A stretch of DNA of 64,000 nt from Xanthomonas rydalmerensis (GTDB lineage Bacteria; Pseudomonadota; Gammaproteobacteria; Xanthomonadales; Xanthomonadaceae): contig NZ_CP126170.1 in NCBI RefSeq assembly GCF_033170385.1, positions 3,558,001 through 3,622,000 on the forward strand, written 5' to 3'. Each line of letters begins with the position of its first letter. Positions within the stretch are counted from its first letter, which is position 1. This document shows positions 1 to 8,522 of the stretch, piece by piece. The notes under the pieces are model-generated. The model was given only the letters and a program-made list of their open reading frames with translations. It had not been told where the DNA came from and did no database searches. The position numbers and the translations under genes are program-made.

Positions 1-1284
1 CAGATCGGCCACGTCGATGCCGAGCAGCGCGTTGGCGCCGGTGGCCGGGGCGGCGTTGTCGCCGACCGCCGGACCGGCATTGGCCTGGGCGTCGTCGGCC
101 AGCGCGGTCAGTTGCACGGTCAGCTCGCGCGGCTTGCCGTCGCGCAGGATGCCCAGGCGCACCTTGGCGCCCGGCTGCATCGCGCCGATCATCGGTGGCA
201 GGTCGCTGGAGGCGCCGATCTCGGTGCCGTTGACGGTGCGGATCACGTCGCCCACTTCCAGGCCGGCCTTGGCCGCCGGGCTGCCCTGGACGAGCTGGTT
301 GACCAGGGCGCCGCGGGTATCCGGCAGGCCCAGGCCCTGCGCCTTCAGCGAATCGATGGCGCCGACCATGACCCCGAGCTGCGCGCGGGTGACCTTGCCG
401 GTCTTCTTGATCTGCTCGACCGCGCTCATCGCCAGGTCGATCGGGATCGCGAAGCTGATGCCCATGTAGCCGCCGGAGGCGGAGAAGATCTGCGAATTGA
501 TGCCGACCACCTCGCCACGGGTGTTGAGCAGCGGGCCGCCGGAGTTGCCCTGGTTGATCGCCACGTCGGTCTGGATGAACGGCACGTAGCGCTGGTCGGC
601 GTAGGGGTTGCTGCGGCCGGTGGCGCTGACGATGCCGGCGGTGACCGAGTGGTCCAGGCCGAACGGCGAGCCGATCGCCACCACCCACTGGCCGGGCTTG
701 AGCAGGTTGGAGTCGCCGATGCGCACCGTCGGCAGGTTCTTGCCGTCGATCTTCAGCAGGGCCACGTCGTACTGCTGGTCGCTGCCGACCACCTTGGCGG
801 TGAACTCGCGGCGGTCGGTGAGCTTGACCTTGACCTCGCTGGCGCCGTCGACCACGTGGTGGTTGGTCAGCACGTAGCCGTCGGGCGAGATGATGAAGCC
901 CGAGCCCATCGAGCGCCCGGCGGGGCCGCCATCGTCGTCCGGCGCGCCGCCGCGCGGTTGCCCGGGCATGCCCGGCATGCCTTCCGGACCGAAGAAGCGG
1001 CGGAAGAATTCGGGTATCTGGTCGTCGTCGGGCATGCCGCCGCCGGAGCGCGCGGCCGCGGCGCGGCGGCTGATGGTGGTCTCGACATTGACCACGCCCG
1101 GACCGACCTGTTCGACCAGGCGGGTGAAGTCGGGAAGATTGCCGACCAGCTGCGGCGCGGGCGCGGACTGCGCGGCCGGCGGCGTGGTGCTGGCGGCGCT
1201 GGGGCTGGGCTGCTGCGCGCAGGCGGCCAGCGGCACGGTCAGCGCCAGCAGGCCCAACAGATGGTGGCGGATACGGTGAGTCAT
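1..1284 (-). CDS. degP: Periplasmic serine endoprotease DegP/MucD (C-terminus outside window)
   Basis: Do-family protease that degrades or refolds damaged envelope proteins in the periplasm. The ATG is at 1284 on the minus strand and the reading frame stays open to base 1, so the 3' end lies outside. The translation opens with a signal peptide whose LAAC lipobox-like end is close to residue 22. It continues into a trypsin-like domain with catalytic His in TNHHV, Asp in QYDVALL and Ser in NQGNSGGP. A first PDZ domain follows, with GALVNQLVQGSPAAKAGL, and a second begins near the window edge. It is the last visible gene of the rpoE-rseA-degP cluster, the usual place for the protease of the sigma-E response (mucD in Pseudomonas). 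The lipoprotein reading of the N-terminus is an inference. Confidence 0.93.
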   Translation of the reverse strand, partial: MTHRIRHHLLGLLALTVPLAACAQQPSPSAASTTPPAAQSAPAPQLVGNLPDFTRLVEQVGPGVVNVETTISRRAAAARSGGGMPDDDQIPEFFRRFFGPEGMPGMPGQPRGGAPDDDGGPAGRSMGSGFIISPDGYVLTNHHVVDGASEVKVKLTDRREFTAKVVGSDQQYDVALLKIDGKNLPTVRIGDSNLLKPGQWVVAIGSPFGLDHSVTAGIVSATGRSNPYADQRYVPFIQTDVAINQGNSGGPLLNTRGEVVGINSQIFSASGGYMGISFAIPIDLAMSAVEQIKKTGKVTRAQLGVMVGAIDSLKAQGLGLPDTRGALVNQLVQGSPAAKAGLEVGDVIRTVNGTEIGASSDLPPMIGAMQPGAKVRLGILRDGKPRELTVQLTALADDAQANAGPAVGDNAAPATGANALLGIDVADL

Positions 1285-1383
1285 CGGACGCGAGCCTCCG
1301 GTTCGGGAAGGGGAAGAACGAGGGAACGAAGCAACGGGGACCACGCGCCGGGACGCAGCACGGACGCCTGCCGGCGCGCGGGG

Positions 1384-2343
1384 TCAGCGCTGCGGATGCG
1401 GCGGCGGGTTGGCCGCGGCGTCGGCAGGCAATCGGGGTTCGAACGGATAGAACGCCGCCGGGTCCGCGCCGCTGTGCGGGAAGCTGGCGGTGAATTCGCT
1501 GCCGGCGTCGGCGGCCGGCAGGGTCGAGCGCGGCCACGGCCGGGCCTGCAGCGGCGTTGCCGGATGCCCGAACGGATCGCTGGCGTGTTGCGCGACCATC
1601 GTCGGGGGCGCGACCGGCGCCACGAACGGCGTCTGCGCCGGCGCCTTGGCGTGCGGCTTGGCGGGCGCCGCCGCCGCGTAGGCGCGCTCGGCGGGGACGC
1701 TGCGGGTGCGCGCGGCCTGTTCGCTGCGCGTGGCCTCGCGTCGCGCCGCGGCGTCCTGGCGGCGGTTGGCGGCGATCGCCATCGCCGGCGCCGCAGCAAC
1801 GGCTGCGGCGAGATCGCCCTGCGGATCGGCCGGCGCCGGTGCAGGCGTCGGGACCTGCGGCGTGGTCGCCGCCGGAGTCGGCGCAGGCGCGGTGGCATCG
1901 GCGACCTGCGCCGGCGGCAGCGCCTCGGGGGTCTGCGGCAGGCGCTGGGTCACGAACAGGGCCAGCACGGCGACCGAGGCGGCCAGCGCCGCACTGCCGC
2001 CCCAGCGCCAGCTGCGGCGCTTGCCGGCCGCGCTGGCCGCCTCGGCGCGCGCGGCGTGCTGCGCTTCGGCGGCCACCGCCTGGCGCACGCGGGCACTGAA
2101 ATCGCTGGGCGCCGGCACGCTGACGCGGCCGCGCAGGATGTCGCCGCACAACTGCCAGCGCTCGTGGCAGCCGGACAGTTCCTCGTCGTGCTGCAGCCGG
2201 CGCAGCACGAAACGCGCTTCGTCGGCCGGCAGTTCGCCGTCGATCAGGGCGGACAGTTGCTGCCGGTAGTGCAACTCGAACTTGTCCGGCGCGGCGCTGT
2301 CGGGCGCCGGCACTGGCTTGGGAAAGGGCGTGCTCTCAGTCAT
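1384..2343 (-). CDS. rseA: Anti-sigma-E factor RseA (MucA-like)
   Basis: Inner-membrane anti-sigma factor that holds RpoE inactive until it is cleaved under envelope stress. The N-terminal 100 residues carry the RseA signature: LSALIDGELPADEARFVLRRL, then W-LCGDILRG. A single membrane segment, ALAASVAVLALFV, lies near residue 140. The rest is a long Ala/Pro-rich periplasmic region. At 319 residues it is longer than E. coli RseA (216), and the excess is low-complexity tail. Its ATG overlaps the TGA of rpoE (ATGA), so translation is coupled. No rseB is seen between it and degP. Confidence 0.88.
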   Translation of the reverse strand: MTESTPFPKPVPAPDSAAPDKFELHYRQQLSALIDGELPADEARFVLRRLQHDEELSGCHERWQLCGDILRGRVSVPAPSDFSARVRQAVAAEAQHAARAEAASAAGKRRSWRWGGSAALAASVAVLALFVTQRLPQTPEALPPAQVADATAPAPTPAATTPQVPTPAPAPADPQGDLAAAVAAAPAMAIAANRRQDAAARREATRSEQAARTRSVPAERAYAAAAPAKPHAKAPAQTPFVAPVAPPTMVAQHASDPFGHPATPLQARPWPRSTLPAADAGSEFTASFPHSGADPAAFYPFEPRLPADAAANPPPHPQR

Positions 2344-2960
2344 ACGCGGTGTCGCTCACGGGTGGCGCTGTCGGTATCCAGCAGGGGACGGAGTTCGGCG
2401 TCGATGGCCTCGCGGGCGCGGAAGATCCGCGAACGCACGGTGCCGATCGGGCAGCCCATCTTCTGCGCGATGTCCTCGTAGCTCATGCCCTCCACCTCGC
2501 GCAGGGTGATGGCGGTACGCAATTCTTCCGGCAACGCGTTCACCGCCTTCATCACCGTCTGCTCCAGTTCCTGGCGCATCAACTCGCGCTCGGGCGTGTC
2601 GGTGTCGCGCAGGCGGGTGCCGCTGTCGAACTGCTCGGCATCGAGCACGTCGACATCGTCGGTGGGCGGCCTGCGGTTGTGCGCGACCAGGTAGTTCTTG
2701 GCGGTATTCACGGCGATCCGGTGCAACCATGTGGAGAACTGGGCGTCGCCGCGGAAGCTCCCCATCGCGCGGTAGGCGCGGATGAAGGTGTCCTGGGCCA
2801 CGTCCTGACATTCGCTCCAGTCGGCGATGTAGCGCCCGATCAGGCCGACGATCCGGTGTTGGTACTTGCGCACCAGCACATCGAACGCCGCGCTTTCGCC
2901 GCGCTGCACACGCCGGACCAGTTCCAGGTCCAGCTCCTGGGGTGTTTCGACATCGGCCAT
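2340..2960 (-). CDS. rpoE: ECF RNA polymerase sigma-E factor
   Basis: Extracytoplasmic-function sigma factor that directs transcription of envelope-stress genes, including its own operon. Region 2 is seen as FDVLVRKYQHRI..DVAQDTFIRAYRA and FSTWLHRIAVNTAKN. Region 4 is seen as LPEELRTAITLREVEGMSYEDIA and GTVRSRIFRARE. I chose the ATG at 2960 (MADVETPQ) over the in-frame GTG at 2972 because AGGAG lies 11 bases before the ATG and overlaps the GTG itself. This gives 206 residues, the normal family size. A sigma-E type promoter sits 40-70 bp upstream. Confidence 0.95.
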   Translation of the reverse strand: MADVETPQELDLELVRRVQRGESAAFDVLVRKYQHRIVGLIGRYIADWSECQDVAQDTFIRAYRAMGSFRGDAQFSTWLHRIAVNTAKNYLVAHNRRPPTDDVDVLDAEQFDSGTRLRDTDTPERELMRQELEQTVMKAVNALPEELRTAITLREVEGMSYEDIAQKMGCPIGTVRSRIFRAREAIDAELRPLLDTDSATRERHRV

Positions 2961-3000
2961 AGCGGGCCGCACTCCTGTCAGCCCAACCTACGTCGGACCC

Positions 3001-3027
3001 TCTGACCGCCAATTCGGAAAAAAGTTC
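3001..3027 (-). promoter_or_regulatory. Sigma-E type promoter of rpoE
   Basis: Read on the minus strand, GAACTT (3027-3022) is followed after 16 bases by TCAGA (3005-3001). This matches the classical sigma-E pattern of GAACTT, 16 bp, TCTGA, with one mismatch. It lies just upstream of the rpoE start and points into it, so positive autoregulation is likely. Read by eye only. Confidence 0.65.
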
Positions 3028-3198
3028 AGCGCCCCTCAGCGGATCGCCGCCCCACGACGTTAACCGGCGTTCCGTTAGGCTGGCGCAAGGCCAGCGGTCG
3101 CGGGACGCGCGTCAATTCCTTGGATTGGGATTTGACGCGACGGAAACAACCTCTGGATGATAACGATCTTCTCCATACATAAGCGGATGGTCCTCCCC

Positions 3199-5262
3199 AT
3201 GCTTTCAGGCTTCGACGGGCTCCGATTCAGTCACTGGCAGGCGGACTTTCGCGGCGACGGCGTGATCGTGCTCAGCCTCGATCGCCAGGACGCCCCCGTC
3301 AACGCGCTGTCGCAGGACGTGCTGCTGGAGCTGGGCGACCTGCTCGAGCGCATCGCCATCGATCCGCCCAAGGGCGTGGTGATCCGCTCGGCCAAGGACA
3401 ACGGCTTCATCGCCGGCGCCGACCTCAAGGAATTCCAGGAATTCGACCGCCGCGGCACCGTCAACGACGCCATCCGCCGCGGCCAGGCCACCTTCCAGAA
3501 GCTGGCGGAACTGCCCTGCCCCACGGTCGCGGCGATCCACGGCTTCTGCATGGGCGGCGGCACCGAGATCGCCCTGGCCTGCCGCTACCGCGTGGCCTCC
3601 AGCGATGCGGCCACCCGCATCGGCCTGCCCGAGACCAAGCTCGGCATCTTCCCCGGCTGGGGCGGCAGCGCGCGCCTGCCGCGGCTGATCGGCGCGCCGG
3701 CGGCGATGGACCTGATGCTCACCGGACGCACCGTGTCGGCTTCGGCGGCGCGGGCGATGGGCCTGGTCGACAAGGTCGCCGCACCGGCCGTGCTGACCGA
3801 TACCGCGGTGGCGCTGGCGCTGTCCGGCAGCGCCCGTCCCTTCAAGCAGCGCGCCACCGCCTGGGCCACCAACACCTGGCCGGCGCGCAAGCTGCTGGCG
3901 CCGCAGATGCGCAAGCAGGTGGCGCGCAAGGCGCGCAAGGAACACTACCCGGCGCCGTATGCGCTGATCGGCGTGTGGGAACGCAGCGGCGGCAGCGGCA
4001 TCCAGGCGCGCCTGGACGCCGAGCGCAAGGCGGTGGTCAAGCTGGCCAGCACGCCGACCGCGCGCAACCTGATCCGCATCTTCTTCCTCACCGAGCGGCT
4101 CAAGGCGCTGAGCGGCAAGGATCACGGCATCCGCCACGTGCACGTGGTCGGCGCCGGGGTGATGGGCGGCGACATCGCCGCCTGGTCGGCCTACAAGGGC
4201 TTCGAGGTGACCCTGCAGGACCGCGAGCAGCGCTTCATCGACGGTGCGCTGAGCCGCGCCGGCGAGTTGTTCGCCAAGCGGGTCAAGGACGACAGCAAGC
4301 GCCCGGCGGTGGCGGCGCGCCTGAAGGGCGACCTGGCCGGCGACGGCGTGCCGACCGCCGACCTGGTGATCGAGGCGATCATCGAGAACCCGCAGGCCAA
4401 GCGCGAGCTGTACCAGTCGCTGGAGCCGCGCATGCAGCCGAACGCACTGCTGAGCACCAACACCTCCTCGATTCCGCTGACCGAACTGCGCGAGCACATC
4501 CAGCGCCCGGCGCAGTTCGGCGGCCTGCACTACTTCAACCCGGTGGCGCAGATGCCGCTGGTGGAAATCGTCTGCCACAACGGGCTGGCGCCGGAGAACC
4601 AGAAGCGGCTGGCCGCCTTCTGCAAGGCGATCGACAAGCTGCCGGTGCCGGTCGCCGGCACGCCCGGCTTCCTGGTCAACCGCGTGCTGTTCCCGTACAT
4701 GCTGGAAGCGGCCACCGCCTATGCCGAAGGCATTCCCGGCCCGGCGATCGACAAGGCCGCGGTCAAGTTCGGCATGCCGATGGGCCCGATCGAACTGATC
4801 GACACGGTGGGCCTGGACGTGGCCGCCGGCGTCGGCGCCGAACTGGCGCCGTTCCTGGGCCTGCCGATCCCGGCGGCGCTGCAGACGGTGGAGCCGGGCA
4901 AGCGCGGCAAGAAGGACGGCCAGGGCCTGTACGCCTGGGAAAACGGCCGCGCTAAGAAGCCCGAACTACCCAAGGACTATCACGCGCCGGACGATCTGGA
5001 GGACCGCCTGATCCTGCCGCTGCTCAACGAGGCGGTCGCCTGCCTGCACGAAGGCGTGGTCGCCGATGCCGACCTGCTCGATGCCGGCGTGATCTTCGGC
5101 ACCGGCTTCGCCCCGTTCCGCGGCGGCCCGATCCAGCATATCCGTGCCGCCGGCGCCGACGTGCTGCTCGCCCGCCTGCGTGCCCTGCAGGCGCGCTACG
5201 GCGAGCGCTTCGCGCCGCGCCCGGGCTGGGAGTCGCCGGCGTTGCGCGAGCCGGTGGTCTGA
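3199..5262 (+). CDS. Bifunctional enoyl-CoA hydratase / 3-hydroxyacyl-CoA dehydrogenase (FadB/FadJ family)
   Basis: Fatty-acid beta-oxidation alpha subunit, hydrating 2-enoyl-CoA and then oxidising the 3-hydroxyacyl-CoA with NAD. The N-terminal crotonase domain shows the oxyanion loop GFIAGADLKEF and two catalytic-glutamate contexts, GGGTEIALACR and GLPETKLGIFPGWGG. The dehydrogenase half starts near residue 315 with the Rossmann motif GAGVMGGDIAAW, then NTSSIPLTEL and catalytic His in LHYFNPV. The C-terminal dimerisation domain follows. About 687 residues, slightly short of FadB. The start is uncertain: in-frame ATGs occur at 3157, 3187 and 3199, none with a convincing ribosome site. I took the last because family homology begins there. 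No thiolase (fadA) is adjacent, which fits FadJ-like or stand-alone types as well as FadB. Confidence 0.9.
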   Translation: MLSGFDGLRFSHWQADFRGDGVIVLSLDRQDAPVNALSQDVLLELGDLLERIAIDPPKGVVIRSAKDNGFIAGADLKEFQEFDRRGTVNDAIRRGQATFQKLAELPCPTVAAIHGFCMGGGTEIALACRYRVASSDAATRIGLPETKLGIFPGWGGSARLPRLIGAPAAMDLMLTGRTVSASAARAMGLVDKVAAPAVLTDTAVALALSGSARPFKQRATAWATNTWPARKLLAPQMRKQVARKARKEHYPAPYALIGVWERSGGSGIQARLDAERKAVVKLASTPTARNLIRIFFLTERLKALSGKDHGIRHVHVVGAGVMGGDIAAWSAYKGFEVTLQDREQRFIDGALSRAGELFAKRVKDDSKRPAVAARLKGDLAGDGVPTADLVIEAIIENPQAKRELYQSLEPRMQPNALLSTNTSSIPLTELREHIQRPAQFGGLHYFNPVAQMPLVEIVCHNGLAPENQKRLAAFCKAIDKLPVPVAGTPGFLVNRVLFPYMLEAATAYAEGIPGPAIDKAAVKFGMPMGPIELIDTVGLDVAAGVGAELAPFLGLPIPAALQTVEPGKRGKKDGQGLYAWENGRAKKPELPKDYHAPDDLEDRLILPLLNEAVACLHEGVVADADLLDAGVIFGTGFAPFRGGPIQHIRAAGADVLLARLRALQARYGERFAPRPGWESPALREPVV

Positions 5263-5280
5263 GGCGCGCAGGCGCTCACA

Positions 5281-5349
5281 TGTAGGCACGGTTTCAACCG
5301 CGATAGGCGCCATTGGGAAAGCGCGTCGCGGCTGAAGCCGCTCCTACGA
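5281..5349. repeat. REP-like inverted pair, GTAGG...CTCCTAC type
   Basis: A left arm TGTAGGCACGGTTTCAACCG faces a right arm GTCGCGGCTGAAGCCGCTCC that ends in TACGA. It belongs to the same family as the elements at 5423, 44144, 46904 and 54981. It sits in the convergent gap between the fad gene and the CDF exporter, where such elements can act as transcript ends. The left arm has diverged more than the right. Confidence 0.7.
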
Positions 5350-5422
5350 AAGCGCCTCGCGGCGCTGGGTGAAGCGCATGCAGCTGATTCGGCATCTAGG
5401 CAACCGTCGAGGCGGACGCCCT

Positions 5423-5456
5423 TGTAGGATTCGCAGGAGCGGCTTCAGCCGCGACC
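5423..5456. repeat. REP-like element, single copy
   Basis: TGTAGGATTCGC followed by AGGAGCGGCTTCAGCCGCGA. The core is a palindromic GCGGCT-TCAGCCGC. A 5-8 base insertion splits the usual GTAGGAGC start. It is the second element in this gap, about 75 bp from the first. Confidence 0.65.
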
Positions 5457-5541
5457 GGCATTGCCGATAACCGCGGGTAGCCAATTCCGAACCGAAGACA
5501 CGCGCTGCGCCTGCACGAACGTCATCACGCAGCAGTGTTGC

Positions 5542-6555
5542 CTACGAGTGCGAATGCCCATGCATGTGGCCGTGCCCATGTGTGGGATGAGCATGACCAT
5601 GATCGTGGTCCTCGTGACCATGCCCATGATGATCGTGACCACCGCCCTCACCCGCCGCGGCCGGCGCGCCGCACGGGGTGGCACCGCAATGGCCGGCTTC
5701 CATCTGCAGGGTGATGTGGTCGATGTCGAACTGCGCATGCAGGCCATCGCACAGCGCAGCGCGCAGCGCATCGGCGTCGCCGCCCTCGTCCACCACCACG
5801 TGCGCGGTCAGCGCCGGCGTGCTGGAGGCCAGTGCCCACACGTGCAGGTCGTGCACGCTGGCCACGCCGGGCGCCGACTGCAGGTAGCCGCGCACCGCGT
5901 CCAGATCCACGCCCTTGGGCACGCCTTCCAGCAGCACGTTGACCGCTTCGCGCAGCAGCACCCAAGTCCGTGGCAATACCCACAGACCGATCAGCACCGC
6001 CAGGATCGGATCGATCAGCTTCCACCCGGTGACACGGATCGCCAGCGCGCCGACGATCACCGCGACCGAGCCGAGCATGTCGCTCCACACTTCCAGGTAG
6101 GCGCCCTTCATGTTGAGGCTCTCGCCGCTGCCGGCCTTGAGCAGGCGCATCGAGATCAGGTTGATCAGCAGGCCGAACGCGGCGATGCCGAGCATGCCGA
6201 CGGTGGCGATCTCCTGCGGCTGGCGGAAACGCTGTACCGCCTCCCACAGGATGTAGCCGGCCACCACGAACAGCAGTGCGCCATTGACCAGCGCGCCCAG
6301 CGCCTCCAGCCGCGCATAGCCATAGCTGCGCTTGGCATCGGGCGGGCGCCGGCTCAGCCGCACCGCCACCAAGGCGATCATCAGCGCCAGCGTGTCGGTG
6401 GCCATGTGCGCGGCGTCGGACAACAGCGCCAGGCTGTTGGTGACGAAGGCGCCGGCCACTTCCACCACCAGGAACAGCGCGGTGAGGCCGAGCGCCCACC
6501 ACAGGGGCTGCTCGTGACGGATTTCGGTGGGGGCGTGGCTGTGATCGTGTCCCAT
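5542..6555 (-). CDS. Cation diffusion facilitator exporter (CzcD/ZitB-like), His-rich at both ends
   Basis: Proton-coupled exporter of zinc, cobalt or cadmium in the inner membrane. It has six predicted membrane segments, with the TM2 metal site H-MAT-D in LLSDAAHMATDTL. In TM5 the equivalent position reads E-VWS-D in YLEVWSDMLGS, with Glu where the common motif has His. The cytoplasmic domain has the metal-binding HVVVDEGGD and a final stretch of roughly 25 residues almost wholly His, Gly and Asp. The N-terminus (MGHDHSH) is also His-rich. At 337 residues it is slightly long because of the tail. It is single, with no regulator adjacent. Metal specificity cannot be read from sequence alone. 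Confidence 0.88.
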   Translation of the reverse strand: MGHDHSHAPTEIRHEQPLWWALGLTALFLVVEVAGAFVTNSLALLSDAAHMATDTLALMIALVAVRLSRRPPDAKRSYGYARLEALGALVNGALLFVVAGYILWEAVQRFRQPQEIATVGMLGIAAFGLLINLISMRLLKAGSGESLNMKGAYLEVWSDMLGSVAVIVGALAIRVTGWKLIDPILAVLIGLWVLPRTWVLLREAVNVLLEGVPKGVDLDAVRGYLQSAPGVASVHDLHVWALASSTPALTAHVVVDEGGDADALRAALCDGLHAQFDIDHITLQMEAGHCGATPCGAPAAAGEGGGHDHHGHGHEDHDHGHAHPTHGHGHMHGHSHS

Positions 6556-6736
6556 GGGGCGACCGATGGCGATGCGGAGGAAGATGGCCGCTACCTTAGG
6601 TCGCCGCCTGCGCGGAGACTATTACACCGCCGGTGCGACGCCCCTGGACCGCAACGAAACGCCGCGCACGCGGCCGCCGCGAGCGACGCGGTCGCGGTGC
6701 GGGTCGCGGCGGCTCGGCCGCGACCCGCAGCATGGC

Positions 6737-7375
6737 TCAGCGGCTGGAACCGGCCGGCGTGGCGCCAGCGCTCTGCAGCTGCTGCGCCTTGGCCAAGTGC
6801 TCGGCCACATGCGTGCGCGTGGTGCGCAGATGCGCGGCCACTTCCGGGGTCTTGGCCGCAGGGATCAGCGTGCTGTCGAGCATCTGCAGGGCGGCCTGGT
6901 GATCCTTGACCATCGCCGCCACGTAGGCCTGCTCGAAGCGATCGCCGTCCAATGCCTGCAGCTTGCCGGCTTCCGCCTTGGCCTTCTTCATCTGCTGCTG
7001 CGCAGGCGCGGCCTTGGTGTCGGGACCCCAAGGCGCGATCTTGGCGTTGTTGTCGGAATGCTCCTTCACCATCTGCATGGCGTAGTCGCGCACCGGGCCC
7101 TTGACCTGCTTCTGCAGGGCCAGATTGGCGGCGTTGACCTCGCTGGTGTTGATCGCCGACAGCACGCCGAGCGCCTGCTTTTCGTTGAGCGCAGCCGTCC
7201 GCGCGCCTTGCATGCTGGTCGACGCCGGCGAGGCAGTCGTCGACGGGGCGTTCTGCTGCATCGCGCCGGGATCGCGCGTGCCGGCCTGGCCGGAGGTATC
7301 GGTCTGTGCGTGGGCCAGGCCGATGCCGAAGACCGACACCAGCGCCAGGGAGAGAACGGAACGGGAAGGACGCAT
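6737..7375 (-). CDS. Secreted DUF4142 ferritin-like protein
   Basis: Exported four-helix protein of the DUF4142 family, with function not established. I chose the start at 7375 because it begins a clear signal peptide, MRPSRSVLSLALVSVFGIGLAHA. The longer open frame to 7492 adds an unlikely Cys/His-rich stretch. The mature part has the family pattern of spaced acidic and His residues on helices: INTSEVNAANLAL, MVKEHSDNN, MVKDHQAAL and RTHVAEHLAKAQ. A low-complexity Thr/Ser/Pro linker follows the signal peptide. It is monocistronic and divergent from the SDR gene. Such proteins are often stress-induced in proteobacteria, but nothing here shows regulation. Confidence 0.8.
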   Translation of the reverse strand: MRPSRSVLSLALVSVFGIGLAHAQTDTSGQAGTRDPGAMQQNAPSTTASPASTSMQGARTAALNEKQALGVLSAINTSEVNAANLALQKQVKGPVRDYAMQMVKEHSDNNAKIAPWGPDTKAAPAQQQMKKAKAEAGKLQALDGDRFEQAYVAAMVKDHQAALQMLDSTLIPAAKTPEVAAHLRTTRTHVAEHLAKAQQLQSAGATPAGSSR

Positions 7376-7614
7376 GACGATTTCCTTTGCATGACAGGTG
7401 CAGCCATGCTCTGCCGCCTCTCGTGAGCGCTTGGTTGAACGTGGGTGCAGACGATGCGAAATGCTGCAGCCGCAAAAGGGACCAATGCGCACCCAGCATC
7501 GCTTGCGGAGATTTATGTGATGCCCGCGACGATTGACGCCACCGCGATCCGTACCTCACACCCCCCAACGCGCCGCGGCCCAGGCTGGGGCTATCCCACT
7601 CCGGAGCACAGCAC

Positions 7615-8496
7615 ATGGCACAGCGACATCTTCCGCTCGCGCAACAGGTGATCGTGATCACCGGCGCCTCCAGCGGCATCGGCCTATGTACCGCACTACT
7701 GGCCGCCGAACGCGGTGCCCGCCTGGTGCTGGTGGCGCGCAGCCAGGGCGTTCTCGACGCGACCGTGCAGACCATCCGCGATGGCGGCGGCGACGCGATC
7801 GCCGTCGTCGCCGATGTCGCCGAGCGCACGCAGCTGGACGAAGCCGCGGCGGTGGCGATCCGGCACTTCGGGCGCGTCGACACCTGGGTGAACAACGCCG
7901 GCGTGGCGATCTACGGCAAGCTTGCCGATGTGGACGATGGCGACAGCAGGCGCCTGTTCGACGTGAACTTCTGGGGCGTGGTGCATGGATCGATGGCGGC
8001 GCTGCCGCATCTGCTCGCCTCGCGCGGCACCCTGATCAATCTGGGCAGTGAGGCCTCCGAGGCGGCCCTTCCGCTACAGGGCATGTATGCGGCATCCAAG
8101 CACGCGGTAAAGGGCTTCACCGATACCTTGCGGATCGAACTGGACCAGCTGGACGGCGCACCGATATCGGTGGTGCTGATCCAGCCGACCGCGGTGAACA
8201 CGCCGTATCCGCAGCATGCGCGCAACTATCTGCGCGAGGAACCGACGCTGCCCAAACCGATGATCGCACCGCTGCGGGTCGCCGAGGCGATCCTGCATGC
8301 GGCCGAACACGGCGGTCGCGATGTCAAGGTCGGCATGCTGGCCAGCGCCAACGTGGCGATGACCCACTTGCTGCCGCGCCTGACCGACCGGCTCTCGGCG
8401 CTGCGCAGCGAACAGCAGCGGCAGGCGCAGCCGGCGCGCGACCCACAAGGCACGCTGTACCGCGCTGGCGAGAGCGGCCGCATCCACGGCGACTGA
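7615..8496 (+). CDS. Short-chain dehydrogenase/reductase
   Basis: NAD(P)-dependent oxidoreductase of the classical SDR family, substrate unknown. The N-terminal cofactor loop is TGASSGIG. NNAG follows near residue 91, and the catalytic Tyr and Lys are in MYAASKHAVKGF with a preceding Ser in NLGSEAS. The extended C-terminal part (about 293 residues overall, with RLTDRLSALRSEQQ) resembles the subgroup often annotated as SDR family oxidoreductase in soil bacteria. No operon partner is evident. The next gene downstream is convergent. Confidence 0.85.
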   Translation: MAQRHLPLAQQVIVITGASSGIGLCTALLAAERGARLVLVARSQGVLDATVQTIRDGGGDAIAVVADVAERTQLDEAAAVAIRHFGRVDTWVNNAGVAIYGKLADVDDGDSRRLFDVNFWGVVHGSMAALPHLLASRGTLINLGSEASEAALPLQGMYAASKHAVKGFTDTLRIELDQLDGAPISVVLIQPTAVNTPYPQHARNYLREEPTLPKPMIAPLRVAEAILHAAEHGGRDVKVGMLASANVAMTHLLPRLTDRLSALRSEQQRQAQPARDPQGTLYRAGESGRIHGD

Positions 8497-8522
8497 CCAC
8501 GAACGCGCCGCGGCGCCCGCGC

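Noticed and set aside
112..2481. 789-codon open frame opposite degP and rseA
   Set aside because: It mirrors two clear genes on the other strand, and its Arg/Gly/Ala-rich translation is the usual high-GC antisense artefact.
5560..5640. Repeated CATG-type short tandem
   Set aside because: It is simply the codons for the His/Gly-rich tail of the CDF exporter, not a separate repeat element.
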